The position numbers and the translations under genes were made by a program. DNA of 64,000 nt from positions 434,001-498,000 of the forward strand of contig NW_026570319.1 in assembly GCF_019649055.1 (NCBI RefSeq). Reading direction: 5' to 3'. Source of the stretch: Paramacrobiotus metropolitanus. Lineage: Eukaryota > Tardigrada > Eutardigrada > Parachela > Macrobiotidae. The notes beneath the pieces are model-generated. The model was not told the origin of the DNA. It worked only from the letters and a program-made list of their open reading frames with translations, and ran no database searches. Positions 20,647-31,417 of this stretch are shown in pieces (position 1 is the stretch's first letter; each line of letters begins with the position of its first letter).

Positions 20647-22569
20647 ATGGGTGGTCAACTTATTAGCACGATGGCGCTGCTCTGCGTGGCCCTGTCACGC
20701 GCGGTAAGTGTTTCAACTTTTGTCGCATTCCTATACGAGTTTACGTGTTCCGGCATCTACGGTGCGGTTCCTGGTCAGTAATTTAACATGTACCGATGGT
20801 TGATGTTCGCATATGGTTAACCTCAAAGAGTGAAATTTAAAGTATTTAATGAATAAAAACAGTGTTAATAAAGTGCTACGAGTAGATATACATTAAGTTT
20901 TTAAATGTTTCCAGAAATACGCGATACTAAGTATTATGAGTGCCTCGCAGATTTGTCTGCGTTCTAATTTATACAGCTTTCAGAATATAGTAACCCTGAC
21001 GTATCAATACCAGTGTATACAGATTAAGCGTTTATTTGCAGACAACAGCCGATAATTATCGGGTGGAATTTCAAGTGCACAGCTTTTCCAATCCGGCCAA
21101 GGTTTTAGTGGACGGTAAGACGACATGCGCGCCTAAAGGATTCTGCAGTTCGAATGAACCATGCGACCCTAAACTGTATCGAGGAGTGGACAGCAGGCAA
21201 GTAGGCAGTTTCCTGTTTTCAAGTCAGCGACAAGAGTTTATCATTGTACAATCGTTGAGGTGTTTAGGCAGTGTCCCACCACTTCCGACCCATGCTTCCA
21301 TCCGGCGGACAATGAGAAGTACTTCGCCTGGCGGGTTTTCTATTCGGCCTTCTGCGCCGGCGCGGGCCCAATATCGGTTAATCACAATTTCTCCGGTGAC
21401 TTCTGCAATACTGATTTTAAAGTAAGTCAACAGGAAAACCCAGTATTTCATTACCTGAAGGCTGAAATCATTGTACGAGTACACCTGATTTCATGAGACG
21501 CATAAACTCTTCGTGCATTGCAGAAAACCAAACTGCAAGTGGTGAGTTGCGATGTTCGCAGACAAAATCCTGAATATTAATATTCTGTCATGCTTATCCT
21601 GACGTTGCCTTCTCATACCAGCTTGCCAAGCACCATGATGACGAAATTCAGAATTTCGACTGCTTTACCTCTGACAAGACCGGCGATGTGGCAGCTGATC
21701 AAAAATCCGCAAAATGGTCGGTAACCAAGTCGTGCGATCGCAAGTACAATAATCCCAATAACGCCCAGTAAGGAAAATATTAGGCTTTCGTGCTGAATAT
21801 GACCTTTTATGCGTCATAAGATTGTAATGAAAGGTTAGAAATTTCTTCCGTTAACCTTGCGAGATTCGGTTCGCCAAAATCTGTGCCTAACAACGATAAA
21901 GCATGTCAATGCAATATTCATAAAATTAATATTCTTCACAGATTGTCGTATAACTGGCGTGCTTACCGGATTCCCCAAAAGGAATGCGGACTGGATGCGA
22001 GGATCGCCAGTGAAGAGACACCTTACGACGTCTACATACATGGTTGGGTGGCCGTCAATCCGGAACAGAACCGCGATCCCAATCTGGACTATTTGGATGC
22101 GAGCCCAAAAGAGAAGGTCATTCTAGACGCGATTACGGCAGCTTTCGAAAAGAAATACGGTACGTGGTGGACTGCACTCGTTACCTTCGTGTCTCTGTTG
22201 TAGTTACAAGCTAAGTATAGAAGTATAAAATATGAATCAGTGTCTCAATTATCCTAATCGTGTGCTGTGGTTCTGTTCACAGCGAAAAGCGAAATAGAAC
22301 TGGCCTACAGCGCCAGTGTCAACGGACGAGATTGCAGCTCGGAAAAATTGGACATGACGACAAAGAGCTGCACTGCTTTTCAGTATTCGCTTAGCGGCAA
22401 GAGTAAAGCCAACCAGAACGTTGAAAGCCTCGACAAGGAATTTCTCGCTGTCGTAAAAGCAGCCGGGATCCCCGGAGTGCTCAATGTATGCGCTGATAAA
22501 CCTTGCCGCGCCTCAGGGCGCGCGCGGTTCTGCTCAACCGAAGAAACCGACAAACAAAGGCTGAATTAA
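20647..22569 (+). CDS. Secreted cysteine-rich protein family, copy A (seven exons, 344 aa)
   Basis: Not a family I recognise. Exons: 20647-20703, 21042-21196, 21268-21421, 21524-21541, 21622-21767, 21942-22159, 22283-22569. Phases run 0, 2, 0, 0, 2, 1 and close on a TAA. Exon 1 is a signal peptide (MGGQLISTMALLCVALSRA). Exon 2 begins TTADNYRVEFQV. Exon 3 has CPTTSDPCFHPADNEKYFAW and FSGDFCNTDFK. Exon 4 is an 18-nt microexon (KTKLQV). Exon 5 has FDCFTSDKTGDVAAD and KSAKWS..KSCDRK. Exon 6 has YNWRAYRIPQKECG and HGWVAVNP. Exon 7 has RDCSS, TTKSCTAFQYS and AAGIPGVLNVCADKPC. Intron 2 uses a GC donor (AG|GCAAGT). About 14 Cys and several Trp suggest a disulfide-bonded extracellular protein. The C-terminal 20 residues differ from D and E. 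Start and splice sites were chosen by agreement among three copies. Confidence 0.75.
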
Positions 22570-22828
22570 TCTTTAAGACAGCCATGTGGTGAGAATGCCT
22601 GTAACTTGAGGATGAGGGCAGTAAAGCTAGTATCATTTATTACATTATCATTTATTATTTTATTATTATTATTAATTTATTATACAGTTTTTTTCCTGCA
22701 CGACTTACGAGGTGAAACAGGTGAAACCAATAATTGATGTAATAATACTTGGAAGCGAATAAAAAATATCTGGCCTCGAATCCACTAAATATTTGATTTT
22801 TCCATATCAATCCTTGCTGTAATTTGTA
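22570..22828. other. 3' flank of copy A
   Basis: A poly-ATT microsatellite-like run lies at about 22640-22682, and an AATAAA-type signal (GCGAATAAAAAATATC) at about 22755 could end the copy A transcript. No gene seen. Confidence 0.4.
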
Positions 22829-22945
22829 GATCATCCAGGTTTGTGATTCAAGTTCGATCCGCGACTGTGGCCCAACATATGCTCATCAGTCATCCGAGCT
22901 GTTACATGGATGGTCTTCGCCAACTTTAAAAATATACTGAAAGCA
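22829..22945 (+). pseudogene. Decayed copy of the last exon of the 24.6-25.3-kb gene
   Basis: GATCATCCAGGTTTGTGATTC through GTTACATGGATGGTCTTCGC and AAAAATATACTG is alignable with 25141-25255. The translation (SSRFVIQVRS..MLISHPSCYMDGLRQ) parallels SSKFVLKDRS..MLINFPSCHMVSPRQ. The copy then loses frame. It lies just after secreted-family copy A, as the 25.1-kb copy lies after an exon-7 scrap of that family. Confidence 0.5.
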
Positions 22946-24520
22946 TTATTGTAAAATATTGAGAAGTACTGTATCCTGAGTGCATTATTACAATCATGTA
23001 TCCTGACTCATTTTTACACCCTGGCAGTTGTATCGACGTGACCTTTATAAAGCACATGTGGCTGACGTAACCGTCTAGGCGATCTAGTGTAATTTTCGGA
23101 AAAAAGCAAAATTGTATTCACCATATTGGGAAATGACTGTAACATGAAGCCATGAACTAACAAGTAAGAGTAAGCAACTATCATCTAGGAAATTTTGCTC
23201 GTATAGGCTGATAGCAGGAGTGTTGCAAAAACGTTTTATGTCCGAAAGCGATTAAGACAACGTTTGTGTCGTACAAGGAAAGCAAATTACAAAGCAGGTC
23301 GAACTTTGTCTTAATTCACTCTTAGAAAGCTACCTAAAAGTTAAACTTAAACTGTTAAAGGGTGATACAACGCGACAAGTCGGCAGAGGAAAATTTTCCT
23401 CTGTCACGGTTTTTCTGCTGCGCAATACATAATGTTTAAACTTTATGTACTGAGCAGTAGAGAACCCGTTAGGGTATAGAAAGATGAAAAGAGCCATTAG
23501 ACTGCCTAATGGATGCTGGAACGCAGAGTGGGAAGTTCCGCTGAAAGTTTCGGTGGGGCGTACTGCGTAACAAAACGAAGCTTAAGCGAGCATATGCATT
23601 CGCAAAACTACAGTAACAATAAGAACCAAAGGCAGAAGCTTCGTCATATCATTCTTTCCCGCCAATTCCCGGTGATAAAGTTTAATGAATGTGGTTGCTG
23701 TCATATCGAGCAGCTTGGCATTCTCAGACGAATATTCGACGCACTCGGCATTTTCAGTTTTATGCAGCCAGTTCGGAGGCAGAAAGAAATTGACGGTCAC
23801 GTAAACCGTGGTGTAGCTGAAGGCTAATGGGAACTTTTCCACACTGCAAGACACTCAGTACAAACACAATGAGCAAGCAATTAGTCTCGTGCAAATATGC
23901 ACAAGTAGATGCTGATATCACGCCCTTCTGAATTAAAATTTTTGGTGTATTATTTTCCTGGGGCTATACAGTTATTTTCATCGCTGCTTGAAGTTTCCTG
24001 GTCGCGTACACATGCCAGCTTCCTTCAATTAACGCAGTTAACGAACGAGATTTTCCTTCCCGTTGAAGCCTATCTGTCTGTTGGCACTTTCCACAGTGCA
24101 CTAGATCGAATTGATTTGATAAACCTTCCTTCGATCAAAAATCATCCTTTGTTTGTCCCTAAAGTTTAGCTTTCTTGAGAAACCGGAAATGTATCCCTAA
24201 TGTAAAATTACTGTCGCAAAACTGCCGATGACAACTTGTGAATGTAACTGCAAATACAATCTTGTTCTGGTAATTTAACTATTGTTTCCTTTCCCAATGT
24301 CATGTTTTTTTTTTGTTTTTTTTTTGTTATTTCTTCTTCATGATTCCCTGTCCTAGCTTAAAAGGAGGCGACGTCTCGTAGCTAAGGACATTAAACCACT
24401 TATTATTATTAGTTCTGCTTCCTAGTAAATTTTTTTATTTTGTTTCACAATTTCCAGTAAACTTTAGTAAAAGGACGCCTGATCACAAACATCATTAGTA
24501 ACATCATAAGCCAACATATG
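22946..24520. other. Intergenic stretch, no gene supported
   Basis: AT-rich DNA with overlapping ORFs on both strands at 23513-23854 (104 and 90 codons). The minus-strand frame has a reasonable composition but no start context, splice partner or recognisable domain, so I leave it uncalled. T-runs occur near 24305-24330. Confidence 0.35.
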
Positions 24521-24654
24521 CGCCAGTCTCGCATTTCCGTTTCTCATTTTTTCGCATTTTTTTCTCGCATTTGTTCTCGCATTTCCGTTATGAGTGTCAG
24601 CATAAGTATTGCTTCAGCTTTCATTATTGGCATTTTACTTCCCCTTACGCGTGG

Positions 24655-25265
24655 TCAGTGCCCGAGTATGGCATCGATATCACGGCGCTGCTTCGTGGAC
24701 TGCACTGGACTGATCCTCTCATGTACAATGGCGCATGCGAAGACATCAAAGGATCAGAACTCTTCAACGAAAAAAGAGTTCCGATTCGATCGATTCCGAT
24801 CAGCAGCTCGGAAAAACTGGACATGACGACAAAGAGCTGCACTGCTGCTTATACGTGACTATGGGACATCCAGCCAACCGATTCATTTGGCCATATGGGA
24901 TTCCCCGACTTTGTCGCGCATAACTGCAATTATGCTGCAGCCCATAGCGAATGAGATGACCCGGTTTGAGCCGGACAATATGGAGTCGCTGGAATATTTC
25001 CCTGAACTCAAACTTCAATATTTACTCAAGGAACTGGTTTGATGAACGATGGGCTACAGCTTTTAAAAAGTAATTCACAAAACAAACGCCTGGTATTTTA
25101 TCGCACTAATAATGTAAAATCTCCCCATTTTTTCCTATAGGTCATCGAAGTTTGTGCTGAAAGACCGCTCCGGTGCCGCATTCCACCAGATGCTGATCAA
25201 TTTTCCCAGCTGTCACATGGTTTCACCTCGGCAGATTAAGAAATATATCGAAAATACTATATTTT
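24655..25265 (+). pseudogene. Unrecognised gene fragment with an embedded exon-7 scrap of the secreted family
   Basis: An open stretch from about 24655 reads PEYGIDITALLRGLHWTDPL..ACEDIKGSELFNEKRVPIRS. At 24797-24845 the DNA (AGCAGCTCGGAAAAACTGGACATGACG...) matches copy A exon 7 near 22334-22378 almost exactly. After it another frame gives LAIWDSPTLSRITAIMLQPI..FPELKLQYLLKELV. A CTATAG acceptor at about 25140 leads to SSKFVLKDRSGAAFHQMLIN..PRQIKKYIENTIF and a TGA at 25265. The last 50 residues recall a SOCS-box-like helix pattern, but that is only a guess. The pieces do not form one clean ORF, so I treat it as a broken or chimeric gene. Confidence 0.4.
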
Positions 25266-25975
25266 GAGCTCCATCCACACCATGTATGATCAATCAATCA
25301 TAGGTTACTGTCTTTCGTATATTTATTAGCACAAGCCAGACATATTGCGGATTTTGTTAATAAAAACAAGATTGATTATAACAGAAAAATTTCTCTTAAG
25401 TTGTCCGTTACATCCATAGTTCCAAGAACGGACACCGCATTGAACTTCTTTCGTTGTTCTAACTACTGTTATATTCGCAAGCGAATGAAAAGTTGCTCAC
25501 ATAAACTGGATGTAGACCAGCAGATTTGTCGTGACTTTTTTGATAAATGTACCGCCTACACAGAAACAGAAATTCACTTTGGAAAAAATCCGCGTTAAGT
25601 TAGCAAACAGTATTTAACATTTTAATACGTATATGATTTTATATCGGGGCTCAAAGGTTCAACTTCTTATTGTTAGAAGCTCTCTTTTACATGAAAAAGG
25701 GTTCGTACACGCAAAAATAAATTTCAACAATAACCTGGTGACAAATTCACAACCGCTAAAGCCACGGTTTCATTTTTTTTCACTAGAAACAGTATTATTA
25801 ACAATTTTACACCGTCCTGGAGTCTGGCGAGTGCATGTTTGCTTTGCCAAGATGCCATAAGTTCGCAAGAGACAAGTGATTTTGGGTGAATCGGAGTTCA
25901 GGCAAAACCGTCATGTGACGGGAGTGCTGCTTTCTGGTGCTCGGCACGGTACTTTATTAAAGCATGGCAGCGGTA
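25266..25975. other. Intergenic stretch, no gene supported
   Basis: ORFs of 65 and 75 codons (25401-25598, 25633-25860) have no supporting features. AATAAA occurs at about 25358. Confidence 0.3.
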
Positions 25976-25979
25976 TAGG

Positions 25980-26470
25980 TGCAGCTTGAGTTGCGTTATT
26001 TTGGTGAAAAACCGACAATAACGGTATGCCCTTAAGACACAATTTCTTATGAAACGACTATCGAGAAAAGAACTTAGGTACGAGACCTGAGAAATTGCCA
26101 AACTTCCGCTACCCGGGTTGCAAAATGTTATGCAACAAGGCGTACACAGGGGCGAGGTGCCCGGCAAACACTATCAATACGATTGAGTCACCTGAGTGTG
26201 ATTAATTATGTAGACCGAGCATTGGCGCTCTCGACGACTGAAAGCACGGATGATGTGGAAAATTTTCTTGCAGAATACGGCAAAGCAGACAGCTTACGAG
26301 ACTGAAAGAATACTTGCAGGTTATTTATTATGTAACCAATTTTTCACCTTTTGGTTATTTTACTCTTATAGCAAAAAAAGCAATTACTCCGCATTGTAAT
26401 GCGGAGTAATTGGCAGAAAAAACAGTCGAATAATTACTCAGTCGGCAGTTCCGGCTACACCCGATCTTAT
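25980..26470 (+). repeat. Upstream segment duplicated at 28.70-29.21 kb
   Basis: Alignable blocks with the sequence upstream of copy D include CTTCCGCTACCCGGGTTGCA / TTTCCGCTGCACTTGTACAA, TATGCAACAAGGCGTA / TATGCAACTAGGCATA, GGGCGAGGTGCCCGGCA / GGACCTGGGTGCCCGACA and TCAGTCGGCAGTTCCGGCTACACCC / TCAGTCAAGTTCCGGCTACGCC. Each ends at a TATA-like CTTATATAAG or TTGTATAAG. This shows that copies C and D were duplicated together with about 0.5 kb of upstream DNA. Confidence 0.6.
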
Positions 26471-26485
26471 ATAAGCGCTTATATA
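26465..26485 (+). promoter_or_regulatory. Possible TATA-box region upstream of copy C
   Basis: GATCTTATATAAGCGCTTATATAAG, about 265 bases before the copy C start. The paralogous position before copy D reads AGATTGTATAAGAGCTG (about 29190), about 130 bases before its start. Conservation between duplicates is suggestive only, since the duplication is broad. Confidence 0.35.
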
Positions 26486-26560
26486 AGATATCAGCACCTA
26501 CGAAACTTCTACAGAGTCTGTACAACAAGGCAGCTGCAGTTGATTCTATCTATGTACGAG

Positions 26561-26722
26561 TACAGCTTAGGACAAAATGGTCGACATCTCCACATTCAGT
26601 ACGAATGCAGTGCAGTGCACTGTACGACTGAGTTCAAAATATCCGTTTCGTACAAGTGCACTGCACCGCTTGCGTACAGAATGCTGGGTATGGGGCTATG
26701 CGACCATTTAGTCCTACACTGC
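26561..26722. mobile_element. MITE with TTAGGACAAAATGGTCG terminal repeats
   Basis: Left end TACAGCTTAGGACAAAATGG and right end CGACCATTTAGTCCTACACTG are inverse of each other. The interior has further inverted structure (GTGCAGTGCAC..., TTGTACGAAACGG). The element ends 15 bases before the ATG of copy C, so it lies in that copy's 5' UTR or promoter. A truncated relative lies at 16463-16583. Confidence 0.65.
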
Positions 26723-26737
26723 ATATACGTTAGCTTA

Positions 26738-28170
26738 ATGCACAAAATAACGGTACTGTTTGTGGCGTTGTCGTGCACCTGGAAGGCTGCGGTAAGCGCC
26801 TTTATTTTTTTTGGATACCTGCGATGTAATTATTTCCTAAATAACATACAATCGCTTTATGCTTTTACAAGCAAATTATTTGGGGGATCATTATGAGCAC
26901 AGTATAATACAGTATATTATAATCATACTCAAGTACTTACTATCTACCTATAGTAAGTTCTTGTCATACTATATAATAAAATGGATGCCAACATGACACA
27001 ACATTCCGCGACCAAGGAGCAAGCCGCACCGAAAGTTTCCGTGCAGAACTACCGTAGCATTCGTGCTGCAAATACTTTTACCCAGATCCTCGTTAAACCC
27101 TTTCACAATAATTACATGCATTTGCAGAGAGCAGCCGATAATTACCGCGTAGTTTCAGCTGCAGGACTTTACTGCACCAAAGTACGCTACGGAGGACTGC
27201 AGCCTGTCCTCCGACACCGAACTGCTGAGAGAAACGGACGGCAGGCAAGCTGGCACTCAACTTGGCAGTAGTCATCGTCGATTAGAAACTTAGGATTTGA
27301 GTGATCTGACACTATGCTCCAAAAAAACTTGCACCTACACTATACACATGTCACTGACTCACAGATATGAAATTATTCAGATTTTGTACCGCGGCTTCGA
27401 AAACCTGCTTCCATCCGGCGGATGACAAGAAGTTTCTCAACTGGGGAAGCTTCCTTTACGAGTACTGCTTCTACAAAAAAGCGCTCAACAACACCTTTAA
27501 GGGTGAATTCTGCAATGCTAATTTCAAAGTAAGCTGTCGGGAATAAAATGCTACTGCGGATTTAGCGCTGTTCACGTTAAAACGCTGTAGATGCTTTTCT
27601 TTTATTGCAGAAAATTAGCCTGCGAGTGGTAAGTAGGAGACAGTCTTAGCTACGCTTTGCATTCGAAGTCAACCAGTCAATATGCCAACGACCCGCTTCA
27701 CTGGTGTTTTTTATCAAGACTGCCAAGCACCACTTCCAAGAGATCCAACTGTTCGACTGCTCCACTTCTGACAAGGCCGGCGATGTGGCAGCCGATAAAA
27801 AATCCGCCAAGTGGTCGACCAGCAAATCGTGCGATCGGAAGACCAAAAGTCCTGATGACGCCCAGTAAGTCGACCTTTGCGTGCTACGCAATATGCATGA
27901 TTATACATATGTACGAGTATATAGGCTCGGTTACGGCTTAAACTAGAAAGTTTGTGCCTAGTATTAGCACTGTACAAACTTACAAGTTTTTACTAGTAAG
28001 TTTTAATTTTTGGTGACCTTTGTTAATCTTTTTTCGGGATCACAGATTACAGTACAGCTGGCGGGCTTATCGCATCCCCCAGGAAGAATGCGAAGATTCC
28101 CCGCGTGCTTAATGCCTGCCCATATTCATCCTGCCGGGCACCAGTGGGCAAACCGACAAACAAAACTTGA
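26738..28170 (+). pseudogene. Secreted cysteine-rich family, copy C (decayed)
   Basis: Exon equivalents: 26738-26791 (signal peptide MHKITVLFVALSCTWKAA), 27128-27244, 27381-27528, 27611-27628 (18-nt microexon, KISLRV), 27719-27864, and 28046 onward. Exon 2 is 117 bases where copy E has 119; a 2-base deletion at CGCGTA|GTTTCAG breaks the frame, and the next bases encode the expected FQLQDF in another frame. Exon 6 starts correctly (LQYSWRAYRIPQEEC). It then jumps to the exon-7 tail (KIPRVLNACPY..), deleting most of exon 6, intron 6 and most of exon 7, and meets a TAA at 28110-28112. Exons 3-5 remain intact. The intron 2 donor is AG|GCAAGC. Confidence 0.75.
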
Positions 28171-28699
28171 TACCATTGAAAATTAGTTTTCTTCCGGCTT
28201 TTTAATTTGTTTTGGTACTTGTAGTATCAGGATCTGCAGGTACAACCACTGCTTGAATTGTCAGTATACAGTGTATCTGTTACGCAAAATAATATGTTTT
28301 AAGATCATTGTCAGTGTGGCGAAAAGATTACGTTGAATTTTGGCCTGAATGAAAACTTATCATCTTTTGATTACAGTGATAACACGGTGCTGTATAAAAT
28401 AAGAAAAATTGCTAAGGATAGTCATGAGAAATATTGCTAAGGATAATCTTGCCACCGAAACCCCGGTTTCTTCAAGCAGTCGTCATTACGTAAAATAATA
28501 TTAGCACGGGCTCGAGCGTTGCCGGTCGGTTTAACAAGCCGACAACATTATTGTCGCTGTTACATTGATGCTTTAGTCAACGACAGTACGAGAAAACCCA
28601 TCAAGCTGAGTGCCGACTATTGTCTTTAAGGACGATACAACCAATGCCAAAGTATGAAATATACAGTGCTGTTTTCCTTCTTCTCATACGGTAATTAAT
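28171..28699. other. Intergenic stretch between copies C and D
   Basis: A short direct repeat (ATTGCTAAGGATAGTC/ATTGCTAAGGATAATC) lies near 28400-28450. No gene seen. Confidence 0.3.
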
Positions 28700-29320
28700 A
28701 AGCACGGTACTATAACAGACTCGGTTATTCCTACAAAAACCTTAAATTTGCCCTGAAGGCAATGTTTCGCAAGACCCGACTACCGTGAAAAATTCCTGGG
28801 CGCGAGATGTGAGATGCCAAATTTCCGCTGCACTTGTACAATGTTGCAACGAAAGTTATGCAACTAGGCATATGTAGGACCTGGGTGCCCGACAGACGCA
28901 AAATTAATTACCACAGACTTTGATTGTCTCATTAATACCGTTGTAAACAATTAATTAACTTCGCAAGGAAACTCACGGCATGCAGGTTAAACTTAACACA
29001 CTGCAACACTGAAAATTTCCATGACTAGGAGACCGCTTATTGCGAAATTGACAAAGTATCTGCAGATAGCAGTAAATCAATATTCCACCCTTCGGTTATT
29101 TTCATACCTTTAGTTAAAAAAACGATGACTGTACTCCGCCTTGTCCAAAGACAATGAATTAATTATTCAGTCAAGTTCCGGCTACGCCAGATTGTATAAG
29201 AGCTGCAGCCACACCTGTGAAATATCTGTTGTAGTGTCAAAACATTTTCAACTGAAGGAGGGCGGCTGCATCTCCAGACTGCTGTTTCCTGCTGCTGCTA
29301 CAAAATCATCAACTGCGGAC

Positions 29321-31417
29321 ATGCGTTACGTAATACCCGTGGTAACGGCGCTGCTTATCGCGTTGTCGTGTACCTGGAAGACTGCGGTAAGCGTCCTTAG
29401 TCTTTCCCGGCTTTCTCTGGTTTTGCCGGCCAAATTTATATGCAGTTTGCCTAATCTCAGCAATGTTAACTGGGTAGACATCAGGAACAGGTTAGACGTC
29501 GTAGTAATGCCGTTGAAAAAATGCATCGCCCGAAACGTTTTTGTTACTCACACAGCGCAATCTTCTAAAAAATTACTAATAACAATCATCAACGTTGACC
29601 ATTTGCACTTTTACAGAGAGCAGCCGATAACTACCGCGTGGAATATCAACTTCGCAGCTATGCCAGCCCGAAGTTCAGCAGCTGGGATAAGGACTGCAAC
29701 CCGGCACATCACACTAAACTGTTCAAAGGGGTAGACAACAGGCAAGTTGACAGCTAGCATTTGGTCAGCGATCCGTCGTTGCTAATTGAAAATTGATCTA
29801 GCTTCCCAGTATGTTGCTACCGTTCCACTTGTTAGTAATCTAAAAGTATTCAGGTTTTGTACCTTGGCTTCGGATGAGTGCTTCCATCCAGCCGACGATG
29901 CGAAGTATTTCAGCTGGCGAAAGTTCTTTTCGGAATATTGCATAAGCCAAAAATCGCTCACCAACACCTTTTCCGGTGACTTCTGCAATGCCAGTTTCAA
30001 GGTGAAGAATTACTTATGCGAAATTTTACTGCACAGTAATTCACGCTCAGTACGTTTATTACGTACTGCCCAAATACTAAGGTCATCAGCTTCTTGCTTT
30101 TCGTTACAGAAAACCAGCCTGCGAGTGGTCAGTGAAATATCACAGTTTTTACTATGTCTCCCATATATTTGTCAGTAAAGCAATAATTATGATATCAAGC
30201 ATCCGGTTCACTGCTGTTTTCGCTTTCAAGAAAGCCCAGCACTATAATGAAGACATTCAGGAGTTTGACTGCTTTACTTCGGACAAGGCCGGGGATGTGG
30301 CAGCTGATAAAAAATCCGCGAAATGGTCGGCCGCCAAAGCATGCGATCGCAAAAACAAAAATCCGGACGACGCTCAGTAAGTCAGTCTCTACGAATTGCA
30401 CACGACAAGGAATTCAGAAATAAGTCAAATTAAATCAGGAATTTCAGGGATACGTTAGTCAGGCCGGCGGCACTAGCTACCACCGGATTATGTAAACCGG
30501 AAAACGTAGACGTACTTGAATCGTTGAAGGCGATCGAGCTAAGAAAAAAGGGAAATACTGCATATCATATTATAATAATTTGTAATAATTATTGTAAAAC
30601 GTCTGTATTGTATTATCGCGGCAGTAAGTGCAATCATGTGTACGTAATAACGTATGTATCAATGTACATGTACTTGTACTCGTACTGTAATCAAGGCAGT
30701 ATACATATCACGCCTGATTACGGGAAGGATGATGCTTAACCAATATTAAGAGCAGTTTGAACGTGACCTCGTACGCACCGAACCGTAATGTTGTGACTTC
30801 GCGTTAACATTTTTCCATTTTTATAGACTGCAGTACAGCTGGCGTGCCTATCGTATTCCCCAGAAAGAGTGCGGTCTGGAAGCGAAAGCCGCTAGTGAAG
30901 AATATCCTGTGGAAATCTACATCACAGGCTGGGTGGCCGCCAATCCCGATCCCGGCCGCGATTCCACCCTGGAGGACTGGACGGATGCGGGGCCGCAGGA
31001 AAAAACCATCCTGAGTGCAGTTAAAGAAACGTTCACAAAGAAATACCGTGAGTTGTCTCGCAGCAATCGTATCGATCACGTCAAAGGTGTCTCACAACTA
31101 TAATAATATTATTTCATTAACTGAAGATTTCTCATGATTCTTTTTCCACAGCGAGCACCAGTGGCATGAAATCAGACGGAAACGCCTTCATTTACGATCG
31201 AGACTGCACGACAGAAAATGATAAAACGACAAAAAGCTGTTTCGCCTTCAAATATTCCATGCCGGCTCACAGTAAAATGCAAGTAGATGTCGACGTCTTC
31301 AAAAAAGAATTTGCCACCGCGGTCAAGGCTGCCAAAATTCCCGGCGTGCTTAACGCCTGCTCCGAATCGCCCTGTCGCGCATCAGGGACCGCTTCCGCAT
31401 CGGGAAAGAAAAACTGA
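29321..31417 (+). CDS. Secreted cysteine-rich protein family, copy D (seven exons, 329 aa)
   Basis: Exons: 29321-29386, 29617-29741, 29854-30001, 30110-30127, 30231-30376, 30827-31047, 31152-31417. Phases are 0, 2, 0, 0, 2, 1, identical to copies A and E. Signal peptide MRYVIPVVTALLIALSCTWKTA. Then RAADNYRVEYQLRSYA (exon 2), FCTLASDECFHPADD and FSGDFCNASFK (exon 3), KTSLRV (microexon), FDCFTSDKAGDVAADKKSAK and ACDRKNK (exon 5). Exon 6 has YSWRAYRIPQKECGLEA and TGWVAANPDPGRD. Exon 7 has RDCTTE, TTKSCFAFKYSM and AAKIPGVLNACSESPCRA. Intron 2 has a GC donor (AG|GCAAGT). Intron 4 has an unusual AAG acceptor. AATAAA at 31606 may be the poly(A) signal. This is the cleanest member; function unknown. 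Confidence 0.8.

Noticed and set aside
20647-22569. Calling the secreted cysteine-rich family a venom or toxin family
   Set aside because: Signal peptide and cysteines alone do not support this, and no toxin signature is recognised.
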